64,000 nucleotides of DNA from Nostoc sp. NMS9 (GCF_017114995.1 NZ_JABXKL010000060.1:1-64000); one strand, 5' to 3'; positions 9,503-18,548 are shown, counted from the first letter of the stretch. Notes: generated by a model from the letters alone, not told the origin. Made by a program: numbers and translations.

Positions 9503-10369
9503 ATGCGAATTATTTTTACTATTGCTCATTTTTTCAAACCTAGTAATGAAGGTCGTCATGCTTCCCAACGCAAAGACCCGCAACCCCGCTTGGAGGCGTT
9601 AACTAAAAATATTACCGCTTTACACCAATTATTTGGCAAATCTCAAAGTATTATCAACATTGCTCAACGACTAGCTTTTCCTGTTAATCAGCCGCAGTCT
9701 CACGAACTAGATATTGTTATTTGTACAACTAAAGATAATCATCTTCTGAATCAGCTTCCTTTACCATCCCATTTATATAGACATCATTCTAGCAATGCAG
9801 AACCTCTACTTTTGGGGTTTGAGTGCCAAGCTGTTCTGCAAAGTTGTCTCGGTCAGTATGATTATTACTGCTTTCTTGAAGATGACTTAATTATCCATGA
9901 CCCTTGGTTTTTTATAAAATTAAACTGGTTTACCCAACAAGCCGGTGACTTAAACTTGCTCCAGCCACATCGTTATGAAGTCTCTCTCCACGGTTTGGTT
10001 CACAAAGCTTATATTGATGGTGATTTGGCTTTACGAGTAACTGCTCCCTTTCAAAATATCCAGGAGCAACAGGAACTAAAGGGTACAATTCTGAATATAC
10101 CAATTACCTTTATTCGTGCCCTTAACCCTCATGCAGGCTGCTACTTTTTGAATGCAAATCAGATGGCTCACTGGGCTAATCAAACTTATTTTATTGATCG
10201 GGATATTAGCTTTGTTGGGCCTTTAGAAAGTGCTGCCACCTTGGGAATTATGAAGACATTTCGGATTTACAAAACCTCGGCTGAGCAAGCAAGTTTTTTG
10301 GAGATTCAGCACTTTGGAACTGGGTTTCTGAGGCTAATTGGAGGACAAGTGGGTTTAGCAGAAAGGTAA
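9503..10369 (+). CDS. Uncharacterised protein, glycosyltransferase-like (possible GT-A fold)
   Basis: A 288-residue soluble protein beginning MRIIFTIAHFFKP. It contains YYCFLEDDLIIHDPWFF (residues about 129-145), which looks like the acidic nucleotide-sugar/metal motif of GT-A enzymes, preceded by a strand LDIVICTT. Downstream, FIRALNPHAGCYFLNANQMAHW resembles the acceptor-loop region of such folds. I do not recognise a named family. The position directly after a GT4 gene on the same strand supports a glycan role. Start ATG 9503 lies after a STRR-rich spacer with no strong ribosome site. An alternative is a non-catalytic sugar-binding protein; confidence in function is low, in coding high. 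Confidence 0.65.
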   Translation: MRIIFTIAHFFKPSNEGRHASQRKDPQPRLEALTKNITALHQLFGKSQSIINIAQRLAFPVNQPQSHELDIVICTTKDNHLLNQLPLPSHLYRHHSSNAEPLLLGFECQAVLQSCLGQYDYYCFLEDDLIIHDPWFFIKLNWFTQQAGDLNLLQPHRYEVSLHGLVHKAYIDGDLALRVTAPFQNIQEQQELKGTILNIPITFIRALNPHAGCYFLNANQMAHWANQTYFIDRDISFVGPLESAATLGIMKTFRIYKTSAEQASFLEIQHFGTGFLRLIGGQVGLAER

Positions 10370-10379
10370 ATCGAGTTTA

Positions 10380-10760
10380 AGAGGATGTTTGAAAAGTCCT
10401 CTTCTCGGTATCAAAAGTTTTAGATCCTTCTAAATCTCCTTTACAAAGGGAGACTTTGATTCCGGTTCCCCCCTTAAAAAGGGCAGGGCTGTTTCATTCC
10501 ATTTCAAACCGGATTTGTCAAGATGGTTAGCGAGAAAATTGTAAGGAAGGGTGACGATGAGATGAACTTTTAAGCACTTAAACAACAGTAAAATAGTTCA
10601 TTTTATCGGCACGCTGGTAACAAAATAACCAATTTTTAATTGCTAGAACCCTTGATTTTTAAAGCTCGTTGGGGAATGAAACAGCCCTGCTTATAAAGGG
10701 GGGTTAGGGGGAATCTAAAAGTACCTAAAATCACAGCGAAAAACTTTTCAAACAACCTCT
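10380..10760. mobile_element. MITE-like element with terminal inverted repeats
   Basis: The left end AGAGGATGTTTGAAAAGT (10380-10397) is matched in inverted orientation by ACTTTTCAAACAACCTCT (10743-10760). Homology continues inward: CCCCCCTTAAAAAGGGCAGG and CTGTTTCATTCC on the left are mirrored by GGAATGAAACAG and GGGGGGTTAGGGGG on the right. The centre (about 10505-10670) is non-coding. With about 380 bp, long terminal inverted repeats and no transposase this fits a miniature inverted-repeat element. The parental insertion sequence is not identified here. Confidence 0.65.
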
Positions 10761-10859
10761 AAAAGTTTGCCTGAATGATTATCGTTAACTCAATTGCAAA
10801 CGGCTAGAGGCGTACATAATTCTTCGCTGCTGGACAGAACAATCTCTATCTAGGTGGGA

Positions 10860-10932
10860 AACTCTCCTGACAAGTTGGCTTTGGCTGAATGAATTAGAGA
10901 ATCCCACAGATTAAAACTGTGGGAGCGTCAAC
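10860..10932 (+). mobile_element. Possible right-end remnant of an IS200/IS605-type element
   Basis: The run TGAATGAATTAGAGAAT, then the stem CCCACAG/CTGTGGG (10903-10909 and 10917-10923), then GAGCGTCAA resembles the subterminal hairpin and 3' end of TnpB-carrying IS605 elements seen in Nostoc. No tnpA or tnpB reading frame remains upstream, where the MITE-like element lies. This rests on memory of such ends, so confidence is modest; a simple terminator-like hairpin is the alternative. Confidence 0.35.
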
Positions 10933-11873
10933 TAATTGGAGTTTAATTTGCATTTACCAAATACTTGCCACATTTAGCAACAGAGTATTAGAAGGATTTT
11001 GACACAATATCATAGCCTGCTGTGAAAATTTTGCTAGATTATTGCAACTTATTTTCATTTAAATTCAATTAGATTATCAAGAATAAGTGGCTTTAACAAT
11101 AGCTTGTCCATAGTAATTTACTATCAAGACGATATAAATTATAAGATAAGATTATATAAGTTCTATATTTAGATAGATCACATTCACTGCAAGGTTTTCC
11201 GAATCTCTCTGGAGAGAGTAATAAAAGAGGGTTAAGTAAGTTGGCGCAAAAAAACCAAACTAAGTAAAGATATGCTTGCTGGGCTGCATTTACTGATGGA
11301 TGGACTCCGCAGACGAGTCAACTGTATTAAATTAACAACTGTGGAGAATAATAACCTTGGTTCATGATTGTGATACTTTATACTTTATTTGTCCATTTTT
11401 TCAATTTGAAACATTAAATTATAATTTAAACATCTATCAAAAGTAATAAATAGTTTAAAGTACTTAAAATTGATAGCTGCTAAAATTATTGATAAGTATT
11501 CTCTATTAATTTTGGCTTGCTAAATTATATAGATTTGCATTATTGTTAAGCGCATAAGTGAGAATAAACCAAATTACAAAAATCGCTGGTAGTAAGCGCT
11601 TACTACAAGCCTTTAATTATTTATGCTTAAGTAGACAAGCATTAAAAGATAGTAAAAACCTTGCCATCATTCGTAATAATTTGAATTCAGCCTGAATTTA
11701 AGGATGAAACTATACTTCATCCCTGGAGTGCGATCGCTTCGCTTATTTAGAATTTTCTCAATGTTTTAGTCAATATTGAACATTTAATTCTGCCAACACA
11801 GAGTCTACTTTAGCAGTCACTGAATTTTCGTGGCAAGAATGCGTAGTTAGTGAAAATTAAGGAATATATAAAC
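10933..11873. other. AT-rich intergenic region upstream of the glycosylation cluster
   Basis: No gene, RNA or strong repeat is supported. It must hold the promoter for the cluster starting at 11874. A HIP1 site lies near 11731-11738. The AT content is clearly higher than in the flanking genes, as it is inside the first two cluster genes. Confidence 0.4.
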
Positions 11874-13529
11874 ATGACGACTACTGACGTAATTTCTAAC
11901 CAATACAAACAAAAGTTTGAATTGATCAATTTTAGAAATGGTATAGTTTTTGATTTGTCAGTATTGCTAATTTGCTGCTTAAGTTTGGGATTTAGCTGGA
12001 TTGAATCAATTCTTAGTTCTGATAGTGTGCATTGGGGAGTAATGTATGTACAAGCTCTCGATCTAAAAAGAGGTTTAATTCCTTATAAAGAAACATTAAC
12101 TGATTATGGAATTATGACAAGTTTGATTCAGAGCTTTTCTTTAACTCTATTGGGAGAAAGGCTCATATCTATAGGTCTAGCGACTGGTATATTTTATTCA
12201 TTCAATCTTTTTTTATCATTTCAAATATTTTTAAAGTTTTTGCCTAAATATGCAGCCTTTTTTTCGACTTTTTTAATATTTCTTTTAAGTGGATATATTA
12301 CATTTCCCTGGTCAAATTACTACTCTCATACATTTTTTATATTATCTATATTAATGCTTTTTAGTAAAAATAACAAGAAAAATGTGTTTTTATCTGGACT
12401 CTTATTAGGATTTTCTTTGCTATGTAGATACTCATTAATTCAAGCTATATTGCCTCCCTTTGTATTATTTTTTAGTTCCGAAATTATTTTTCAAAAAAAT
12501 ACTAAGAAAACTACTGCCTCAAGAGTTTTATTTTTTAGTTTGGGGTTTATATTTCCAATCTTGTTATTTTTCTTATTTTTATTCTCTAATAGTCTTCTGG
12601 ATGACTTTTGGATTCAGAATCAAATCGCAAAGTCAGAAATTGTAGGAAAAGCAACAATTTTAAATCTTCTGCAAGACCTATTCCAATCGATGTTTATTAC
12701 ATTTGGAGACGATATACATGACTCTAGAATAATTTTCTTTACAATCATCTTTTGTTGGAATTTGATCACACTATTTTATTTTTTAAATAAATTGCTTTTT
12801 AAGAAAAAATTAGCTCAAGATGAAGCTATTGTAATGCAACTTTGTGTAATTACTCTTTTTGGATACTTAAGTGGAATTAGCTCATATGATTTTCTGAGAT
12901 TAATCGCTGGTAGTTCATCCCTCGGCGTTGGAGTCATTATTTATTCCGTTATTCAAATATCTCAACGGCTTGGTCGCAAGATTAAAATAATTATACTTTT
13001 GCCATTAATTTCTATTTGTTTTATTTGGGCAAGTAGTCTTATATTTTCAGCCTCAGCAACAAGCGCTGCTTATATTCCTTGGAGATTAGATATGTTGATG
13101 GGTAAAGGAGTTATTTCGACAGAAATTAGTATTTTTAGAGGAAAGATTTTAAGCCCAAAATACTATGAATTTTATCGAGAAATATATCAAAAAATATCAA
13201 AATATCAAAATTCACATTACATAGTAAATTATACGCAAGACTCTGTTGCTATGGTAATTAATAATTTACCAAAAGTTCAAATCTCATCATATTATACGCC
13301 CTTAATCGAACAAGCATACCCTGAAGAAACAAAAAAAATTCACCAAATAATTAATACAAAAAAGGCAGTCATACTTTCAGAGAAAGATCTTCACCTACCT
13401 GGCTACAAAGTTATTTTTAGTAAGACTTGGTTATCTGGTGATGTGCAATGGTTAGGTAATCGCAGTTGGTTAGGTGAGAACGGTTCGGATAGACTACACA
13501 TTAGTGTTCCAGAAAAAGATGAAATTTAG
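11874..13529 (+). CDS. Multi-pass membrane glycosyltransferase-like protein (GT39/ArnT-like topology)
   Basis: A 551-residue integral membrane protein with roughly ten to twelve hydrophobic helices between residues 25 and 390, followed by a soluble C-terminal domain of about 150 residues. The chosen start is ATG 11874, with AAGGA about ten bases upstream; a GTG at 11850 would add eight residues. The first external loop contains paired acidic residues (SSDSVHWG, then ETLTDYG), the position of the catalytic Asp in GT-C enzymes such as PMT and ArnT. GT-C enzymes use polyprenyl-phosphate sugars at the outer membrane face. The genes downstream supply just such a donor pathway. Codon use is strikingly AT-rich, suggesting transfer. 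Family assignment is by topology, not by a diagnostic motif. Confidence 0.6.
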   Translation: MTTTDVISNQYKQKFELINFRNGIVFDLSVLLICCLSLGFSWIESILSSDSVHWGVMYVQALDLKRGLIPYKETLTDYGIMTSLIQSFSLTLLGERLISIGLATGIFYSFNLFLSFQIFLKFLPKYAAFFSTFLIFLLSGYITFPWSNYYSHTFFILSILMLFSKNNKKNVFLSGLLLGFSLLCRYSLIQAILPPFVLFFSSEIIFQKNTKKTTASRVLFFSLGFIFPILLFFLFLFSNSLLDDFWIQNQIAKSEIVGKATILNLLQDLFQSMFITFGDDIHDSRIIFFTIIFCWNLITLFYFLNKLLFKKKLAQDEAIVMQLCVITLFGYLSGISSYDFLRLIAGSSSLGVGVIIYSVIQISQRLGRKIKIIILLPLISICFIWASSLIFSASATSAAYIPWRLDMLMGKGVISTEISIFRGKILSPKYYEFYREIYQKISKYQNSHYIVNYTQDSVAMVINNLPKVQISSYYTPLIEQAYPEETKKIHQIINTKKAVILSEKDLHLPGYKVIFSKTWLSGDVQWLGNRSWLGENGSDRLHISVPEKDEI

Positions 13530-13643
13530 CTTATCTGCCAGCCCATATATACAGATGCTTCACTACACTTCGGGAACAGTATGACAACAAATACATCCTT
13601 TAGATACTGTCTGCAAAAATGAAAAATTACAGAGGACTTAACA

Positions 13644-14624
13644 TTGGCTTATATTTCTGTTGTCATTCCTGTCTATAAAGCTGAAGGTTGTTTACATGAG
13701 CTTTATCAAAGATTAAAAGCCTCTATTGAAATTATTTCTGAAGACTTTGAGATAATTTTAGTTGAGGATTGTGGAGGCGATCGCTCCTGGGAAATCATAG
13801 TAGAATTAGCTAAAAAAGATCCGCGAGTTAAAGGGATTCAATTGAGTCGCAACTTTGGGCAACACTATGGTATTACAGCTGGCTTAGATCACTGTAATGC
13901 AGAGTGGGTTGTAGTTATGGACTGTGACTTGCAGGAGCGTCCTGAAGAAATTCCTCGTTTATATGCTAAAGCACAAGAAGGCTACGATATAGTATTGACT
14001 AGGAGAGGTAAGCGAAAAGACCTTATTCTTAAGCGCTTTACTTCCTGGCTATTCTATAAAATTTTCAACTATCTAGCAGATATTAATTACGATGGGCAAG
14101 TTGGAAACCTTCGTATTCTTTCTAGGAAAGTTGTACACAGTTTTTGTCTCCTACGTGAACAACTAAGAGCTTTTAGTGTTCTGATAAACTGGATGGGTTT
14201 TGCTACTGCTAGTATTGACGTTCAACATGATAGTCGTCTGACAGGAAAAAGTACATACACTTTTGGTAAGCTGTGGAAACTGGCAAGCGAAGTTGTAATT
14301 GCTTATTCTGATAAACCTCTCAGATTATCAATAAAGCTTGGTTTTCTAATATCTTTTCTGGCTTTTACATACGGTATTTATATTTTTATTAACGCATTAT
14401 TTTACGGTTCGACGGTTACAGGTTGGAGTAGCCTGATTATTTCTTTGTATTTTCTCTGTGGAATTATTATCGCTCTTTTAGGAATCATCGGTGTTTATTT
14501 GAATAAAACTTTTAATGAGACTAAAAGAAGACCTCTTTACTTAATTAGAAATTTTACATACGGACTATCAACATCATATGATTATGTGAATAGTACAGAA
14601 ATTAATAGTAATTTAGATATCTGA
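13644..14624 (+). CDS. GtrB/ArnC-like polyprenyl-phosphate glycosyltransferase (GT2)
   Basis: A 326-residue GT2 enzyme that is expected to transfer a sugar from a nucleotide to undecaprenyl phosphate. The GT-A domain has ISVVIPVYKAEGC, VEDCGGDRSWE and the DxD motif at Asp93-Cys-Asp95 (VVVMDCDLQERPEE), plus QLSRNFGQHYGITAGL, typical of the DPM1/GtrB/ArnC group. Two C-terminal membrane helices lie at about 228-250 and 262-285, also typical. The start is TTG at 13644: AGAGGA lies seven bases upstream and the next in-frame ATG would remove catalytic sequence. It follows the membrane glycosyltransferase by 114 bp and precedes the small flippase-like gene. Confidence 0.88.
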   Translation: MAYISVVIPVYKAEGCLHELYQRLKASIEIISEDFEIILVEDCGGDRSWEIIVELAKKDPRVKGIQLSRNFGQHYGITAGLDHCNAEWVVVMDCDLQERPEEIPRLYAKAQEGYDIVLTRRGKRKDLILKRFTSWLFYKIFNYLADINYDGQVGNLRILSRKVVHSFCLLREQLRAFSVLINWMGFATASIDVQHDSRLTGKSTYTFGKLWKLASEVVIAYSDKPLRLSIKLGFLISFLAFTYGIYIFINALFYGSTVTGWSSLIISLYFLCGIIIALLGIIGVYLNKTFNETKRRPLYLIRNFTYGLSTSYDYVNSTEINSNLDI

Positions 14625-14818
14625 TTGTTCTGAGTGCAATACTTGAATAAATAGTTGTTTAATCGCTCATATTTACAAGGTGCATCAATAGCAACAACAT
14701 TAATTTCAGTTAACAACACTTCTGTTCTAAATTTATATTCAAGAATAGGATTTAAATCCAAAAATACTTCAGTTACTTTCCACTTTTAGATTATTTAAAA
14801 TAGGCAAATTAAATAATT

Positions 14819-15187
14819 ATGATGTATCATTTCTATATATTTATTACAATTTTTTTTACGGTTTATGGACAAATTGTTATTAAATGGCAGATCAATTTGT
14901 TGGCAGCAATTCCAAGTGAGATGATTGAAAAAATATACTTTTTTTTGGGTTTTATAATCAACCCTTGGATATTGAGTGCTTTTTTTGCTGCTTTTTTAGC
15001 TTCTCTTTCATGGATGGCTGCTTTAACTAAATTTACCCTTAGTTATGCATACCCATTTATGAGTTTGACATTTATTTTGGTAACTTTTATGAGTTCTATC
15101 CTTTTCAAAGAAGCGATCACAATATCAAAAACTATAAGTCTGGGATTAATTATTGCAGCTTTAATTATCGGTACTCGATCTAACTAA
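14819..15187 (+). CDS. Four-helix EamA/ArnE-like small membrane protein
   Basis: A 122-residue protein with four transmembrane helices and almost no soluble part: FYIFITIFFTVYGQIVIKWQ, then FFLGFIINPWILSAFFAAFL, AYPFMSLTFILVTFMSSILF and a last helix. TVYGQIVIKWQ and SYAYPFMSL match the half-size EamA/SMR proteins ArnE and ArnF, which are proposed flippases for undecaprenyl-phosphate amino-arabinose; GtrA is a functional analogue. The gene sits between the polyprenyl-phosphate glycosyltransferase and the sugar aminotransferase, which fits lipid-linked sugar flipping. ATG 14819 and ATG 14822 are both possible starts. Homo-oligomerisation would be needed, since only one such subunit gene is present. 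Confidence 0.75.
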   Translation: MMYHFYIFITIFFTVYGQIVIKWQINLLAAIPSEMIEKIYFFLGFIINPWILSAFFAAFLASLSWMAALTKFTLSYAYPFMSLTFILVTFMSSILFKEAITISKTISLGLIIAALIIGTRSN

Positions 15188-15219
15188 GAAATTATAAGAT
15201 AATTCCTGTAATTCACCTA

Positions 15220-16347
15220 ATGAACATACCTTTTAATAAGCCATTCGCTACATCTAAAGAAATTGACTATATTCAGCAAGCAATTACTAAGGGTCATCTT
15301 TCTGGAAACGGTGATTTTACCAAAAAAAGTCATGCTTGGTTAGAATCAAAAATTGGTTGCTGTAAGGCACTATTAACTCATTCTTGCACAGCAGCATTAG
15401 AGATGGCAGCTATCCTTGCAGATATCCAGCCTGGAGATGAGGTAATTATGCCGTCCTATACTTTTGTATCTACTGCTAATGCCTTCGTTTTACGTGGTGG
15501 TGTCCCAGCATTTGTCGATATTCGTCCAGATACACTAAATATTGATGAATCTAAAATTGAGGCGGCAATCACTTGCAAAACAAAAGCGATAGTACCAGTA
15601 CATTATGCTGGAGTAGGCTGTGAAATGGACGAAATTATCAAAATTGCCCAACATTACCAGTTATTAATTATTGAGGATGCAGCACAAGGGGTAGATGCAA
15701 CTTACAAAGGGCGATCGCTAGGAAGTATTGGACATTTGGCAGCTGTCAGCTTCCATGAAACGAAGAATCTGATTTGTGGTGAAGGCGGTGCCTTGTTAGT
15801 TAACCATCCAGAATTAATTGAACGCAGTGAGATTGTCTGGGAAAAAGGCACTAACCGCAACCAGTTTTTCCGAGAATTGGTAGACAAATACACTTGGGTA
15901 GATATTGGTTCATCCTACTTACCTAGTGAGATAAATGCAGCTTTTCTGTGGGCACAAATGGAAGCAATAGAGACTATCACCCAGAAAAGAATGGATATCT
16001 GGCAGCAATACCATCAAGCTTTTGCCGATTTAGAAACTCAAGGTAAGGTGCGTCGTCCCATTATCCCTATAGAATGTCGGCATAATGCTCACATGTATTA
16101 TTTACTCTTACCAAACCTCGAAAGCCGTAATACTTTGATTGAAAAATTGCAGATTTTTGGTATAAATTCTGTCTTCCATTATGTTCCTTTGCATAGTTCC
16201 CCAGCTGGCATAAAGTATGGTTGTACTTATGGCTCTATGACTATCACTAATTTATTTAGTGATCGCTTAGTCAGGCTACCACTGTGGGTTGGATTGAATC
16301 AAGTATCCGAAATCATTGACATAGTGTATAGAATACTAAGTCATTAA
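15220..16347 (+). CDS. rffA: dTDP-4-amino-4,6-dideoxyhexose transaminase (WecE/RffA type)
   Basis: A 375-residue PLP enzyme of the DegT/DnrJ/EryC1/StrS family. The N-terminus MNIPFNKPF, the segment GHLSGNGDFT and HSCTAALEMAAIL are characteristic of the RffA/WecE branch. IIEDAAQGVDA carries the Asp contacting the pyridine nitrogen and SFHETKNLICGEGGA the Schiff-base Lys182. The known family reaction moves an amino group from glutamate to a dTDP-4-keto-6-deoxyhexose, giving dTDP-Fuc4N. It starts 32 bp after the flippase-like gene. The substrate is normally made by RmlA and RmlB; only a broken rmlB end is nearby, so intact copies elsewhere are presumed. Confidence 0.88.
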   Translation: MNIPFNKPFATSKEIDYIQQAITKGHLSGNGDFTKKSHAWLESKIGCCKALLTHSCTAALEMAAILADIQPGDEVIMPSYTFVSTANAFVLRGGVPAFVDIRPDTLNIDESKIEAAITCKTKAIVPVHYAGVGCEMDEIIKIAQHYQLLIIEDAAQGVDATYKGRSLGSIGHLAAVSFHETKNLICGEGGALLVNHPELIERSEIVWEKGTNRNQFFRELVDKYTWVDIGSSYLPSEINAAFLWAQMEAIETITQKRMDIWQQYHQAFADLETQGKVRRPIIPIECRHNAHMYYLLLPNLESRNTLIEKLQIFGINSVFHYVPLHSSPAGIKYGCTYGSMTITNLFSDRLVRLPLWVGLNQVSEIIDIVYRILSH

Positions 16348-16518
16348 AACTTAATTATTTTTACATTAATAGTTTGTAACTATTCAGGTCAAAAAAATGA
16401 GAAGTCTAATTTATTTAAATCCAACCTATCATAACATAGCCATAATACTCACCTATGGAAAAGGCTTCCACTTTGATTTTTGAAAAAGATTACGAGACAA
16501 TACGGAGCTGAAACGGCA

Positions 16519-17262
16519 ATGACAAAACAAACTTTAAACGCCAATAAAAACCCTACTATAGCAAAGCGTGTAGGCATAATTCAATCCAGTTACATTCCTT
16601 GGAGAGGGTATTTTGATTTTATTGACAGTGTAGATTTATTTGTGATCTACGATGATGTTCAATACTCTAAGGGGAGTTGGCGCAATCGCAATCAAGTTAA
16701 GACTAAGACAAGTCTTAAGTGGTTAACAGTTCCAGTAATAACCAAGATGGGGCTGACAATCGATCAAGTTTTAATCGCAACAGATAAACATTGGCAAGAT
16801 ACTCACTATCGTTTGCTCCACGAGTCTTTAGGATCTGCGCCTTTTTTTATGGATATGATCCAGATTTGGGAAGCAGGAATTGCCGCAGAAGATATCACAA
16901 TTAGCCAACTTAATATCCGGCTAATTAAACTTATCTGCTCCTACTTGCAAATTAGCACTCCTATAGTAATGTCTCATGATTATATTATTTCTGGCAAGAA
17001 AACTGAAAGATTAATTCAGTTACTCCAGATCTTAGGAGCAACAGTTTACCTATCAGGGCCAACTGCTCAGGGGTATCTAGATGAAAATATGTTCCGTGAG
17101 CATGGTATCCTCCTAGAATATAAAAATTATGATTATGACCCCTATCCACAGCTTTGGGGTGATTTTTTTGGCGCTGTTTCAGTGCTTGATCTGATTGCCA
17201 ATATGGGGCAAGATGCTAGACATTTATTGAAAAGTAAAACTCCTAATATTATTGTCGTTTAA
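16519..17262 (+). CDS. WbqC family protein
   Basis: A 247-residue protein from ATG 16519; GGAG is 11 bases upstream, and a TTG at 16480 would add 13 residues. The signature is at the N-terminus: VGIIQSSYIPWRGYFDFI, then YDDVQYSKGSWRNRNQVK and KWLTVPV, which define the WbqC family found in O-antigen and capsule clusters. Biochemistry is not settled; members sit beside amino-sugar transaminases and are thought to act on aminosugars, perhaps as acyl- or glycine-transferring enzymes. Here the gene follows the RffA-type aminotransferase by 171 bp, consistent with modification of its product. The family call is firm, the reaction is inference. Confidence 0.85.
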   Translation: MTKQTLNANKNPTIAKRVGIIQSSYIPWRGYFDFIDSVDLFVIYDDVQYSKGSWRNRNQVKTKTSLKWLTVPVITKMGLTIDQVLIATDKHWQDTHYRLLHESLGSAPFFMDMIQIWEAGIAAEDITISQLNIRLIKLICSYLQISTPIVMSHDYIISGKKTERLIQLLQILGATVYLSGPTAQGYLDENMFREHGILLEYKNYDYDPYPQLWGDFFGAVSVLDLIANMGQDARHLLKSKTPNIIVV

Positions 17263-17296
17263 ATCATAATTAATTAAGATAGAGATATTTATTTGA

Positions 17297-17500
17297 GGAA
17301 AAGACCATGTAGGTCATGATAAGAGGTATGCAATTGACTGTAATAAGATTAACCAGAACTTAGGCTGGCAACCAAAAGAAAACTTTGAAAGTGGTCTATT
17401 CAAGACAATTCAGTGGTATCTCAATAACTCCGCTTGGGTAGATTCTGTGCGTACAGGTGCATACCAAAACTGGATAAAACAGAACTATGAGAAGCGGTAA
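17297..17500 (+). pseudogene. rfbB: 3' remnant of dTDP-glucose 4,6-dehydratase (rfbB/rmlB)
   Basis: An open stretch ending with TAA at 17498-17500 encodes [14 protein letters not shown] and [14 protein letters not shown], then IQWYLNN and a short basic tail. These are the well-known C-terminal elements of RmlB (the GHDRRYAID and LGW.P motifs). About 67 residues remain of the usual 350. A stop (TGA 17294-17296) precedes the remnant and no start is present, so it cannot be expressed alone. RmlB makes the 4-keto sugar used by the RffA-type enzyme encoded upstream, so this looks like the scar of a larger sugar operon. Confidence 0.8.
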
Positions 17501-17699
17501 TTTCTAGTCAATGAGAATTATAAAATGAAAGGCTTTTTAGCCTATTTCGTCGCCCCGTCAGGTTATAAAACAAGAGCGAACCGAGCAGTATTGCTTCAGG
17601 TATAAGCAACCTTTTTGGCAGTTCTTGTTCTCGTAGATTATACGCGAACAAATAATTTTTTACTCCACCACCTATTTTCCCTCGCTAGTAAGGTTCTTG

Positions 17700-17725
17700 C
17701 CCTCCAGGAAAATTTTCCTGGAGGG
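17700..17725. terminator. Perfect palindrome, probable bidirectional terminator
   Basis: CCCTCCAGGAAAA / TTTTCCTGGAGGG is a perfect 26-base palindrome two bases from the stop of the minus-strand methyltransferase and after the plus-strand glycan cluster. The tails are short (TTTC on plus, no long T run on minus). Confidence 0.6.
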
Positions 17726-17727
17726 TT

Positions 17728-18354
17728 TCATTGTGTCAGCTGCTTGTAAACGTAGACGGTGTATTCGCTGGGTATTGCCCCGCGAGGTAGCACGTAGTCG
17801 TTGAGCATTTGGAACGGGGTTCTATGTCCGAATTCTGACTTGATGAATTGAATTGTTTGCTCAGGAGCTTTGTACCACAGATCCAATTCTTGGTAGTCAA
17901 CGTAGGTCGAAAGCAGGTTGAAGGCGATCGCCTGGTTGCAATGTTGCCAGCACCAGCGCAAGGTTGTCTCAAAGAACAGTTCGTTGTTGCCAGTGTTGTT
18001 GTTGAATATGCCAGAGATAAAGATGTAGTCGAATGTCTCGTTCGGCTCAATGTCAAACTGTTTGCAGAATCGTTGGTGTGGATGCTTCGCCCTGCCGCAG
18101 TCTAGGAATTCGTCAACGATATCGACGCCCGTGTACTTTGCTTGGATGTTTTTGTCTAGCAGGAAGTCGGGGAGTGCCCCTGTTCCGCATCCGAAGTCTA
18201 AGATTTTGGTTGTTGACTGAATGCCGTTGACGCTCGCAACGCCGAGTAGGTATGCCAACCGCTGACGCTGAGACTCCCGGCTCGACCACTGGCACGCCTG
18301 GGGTGAGTCGCCGTAGGTTTGGAAAAGCTGTTTGTAATGCCCTGAGATATCCAT
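17728..18354 (-). CDS. Class I SAM-dependent methyltransferase
   Basis: 208 residues if started at ATG 18354 (MDISGHYKQLFQTYGDSP), which I prefer to the upstream start at 18450 because the extra 32 residues look unlike the family. Motif I, ILDFGCGTGALPDFLL, and the following GVDIVDEFLDCGR with the acidic ribose-binding Asp identify a Rossmann methyltransferase; FDYIFISGIFNN is motif II. The substrate is unknown. GC content is higher than in the neighbouring glycan genes, and the gene runs convergently to them, so it may not belong to the cluster even though methyltransferases often modify glycans. Confidence 0.8.
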   Translation of the reverse strand: MDISGHYKQLFQTYGDSPQACQWSSRESQRQRLAYLLGVASVNGIQSTTKILDFGCGTGALPDFLLDKNIQAKYTGVDIVDEFLDCGRAKHPHQRFCKQFDIEPNETFDYIFISGIFNNNTGNNELFFETTLRWCWQHCNQAIAFNLLSTYVDYQELDLWYKAPEQTIQFIKSEFGHRTPFQMLNDYVLPRGAIPSEYTVYVYKQLTQ

Positions 18355-18548
18355 AAACGCTTGTAATTGAACTGCCGACAACCCCGATAAGCAATTCAGA
18401 TAGTATAGCAGGGAGCAATGCGATTTTGTTAAGCGACCCAAAAAAAGCACCTATTCCCAATTTGACAACAGGTTAACGCCTCTAAACTAAGGCATAAAAA
18501 TCATGAGTTTGGAGTAGAGACAGAATTAATTCTGTCTCTACTCCAAAA

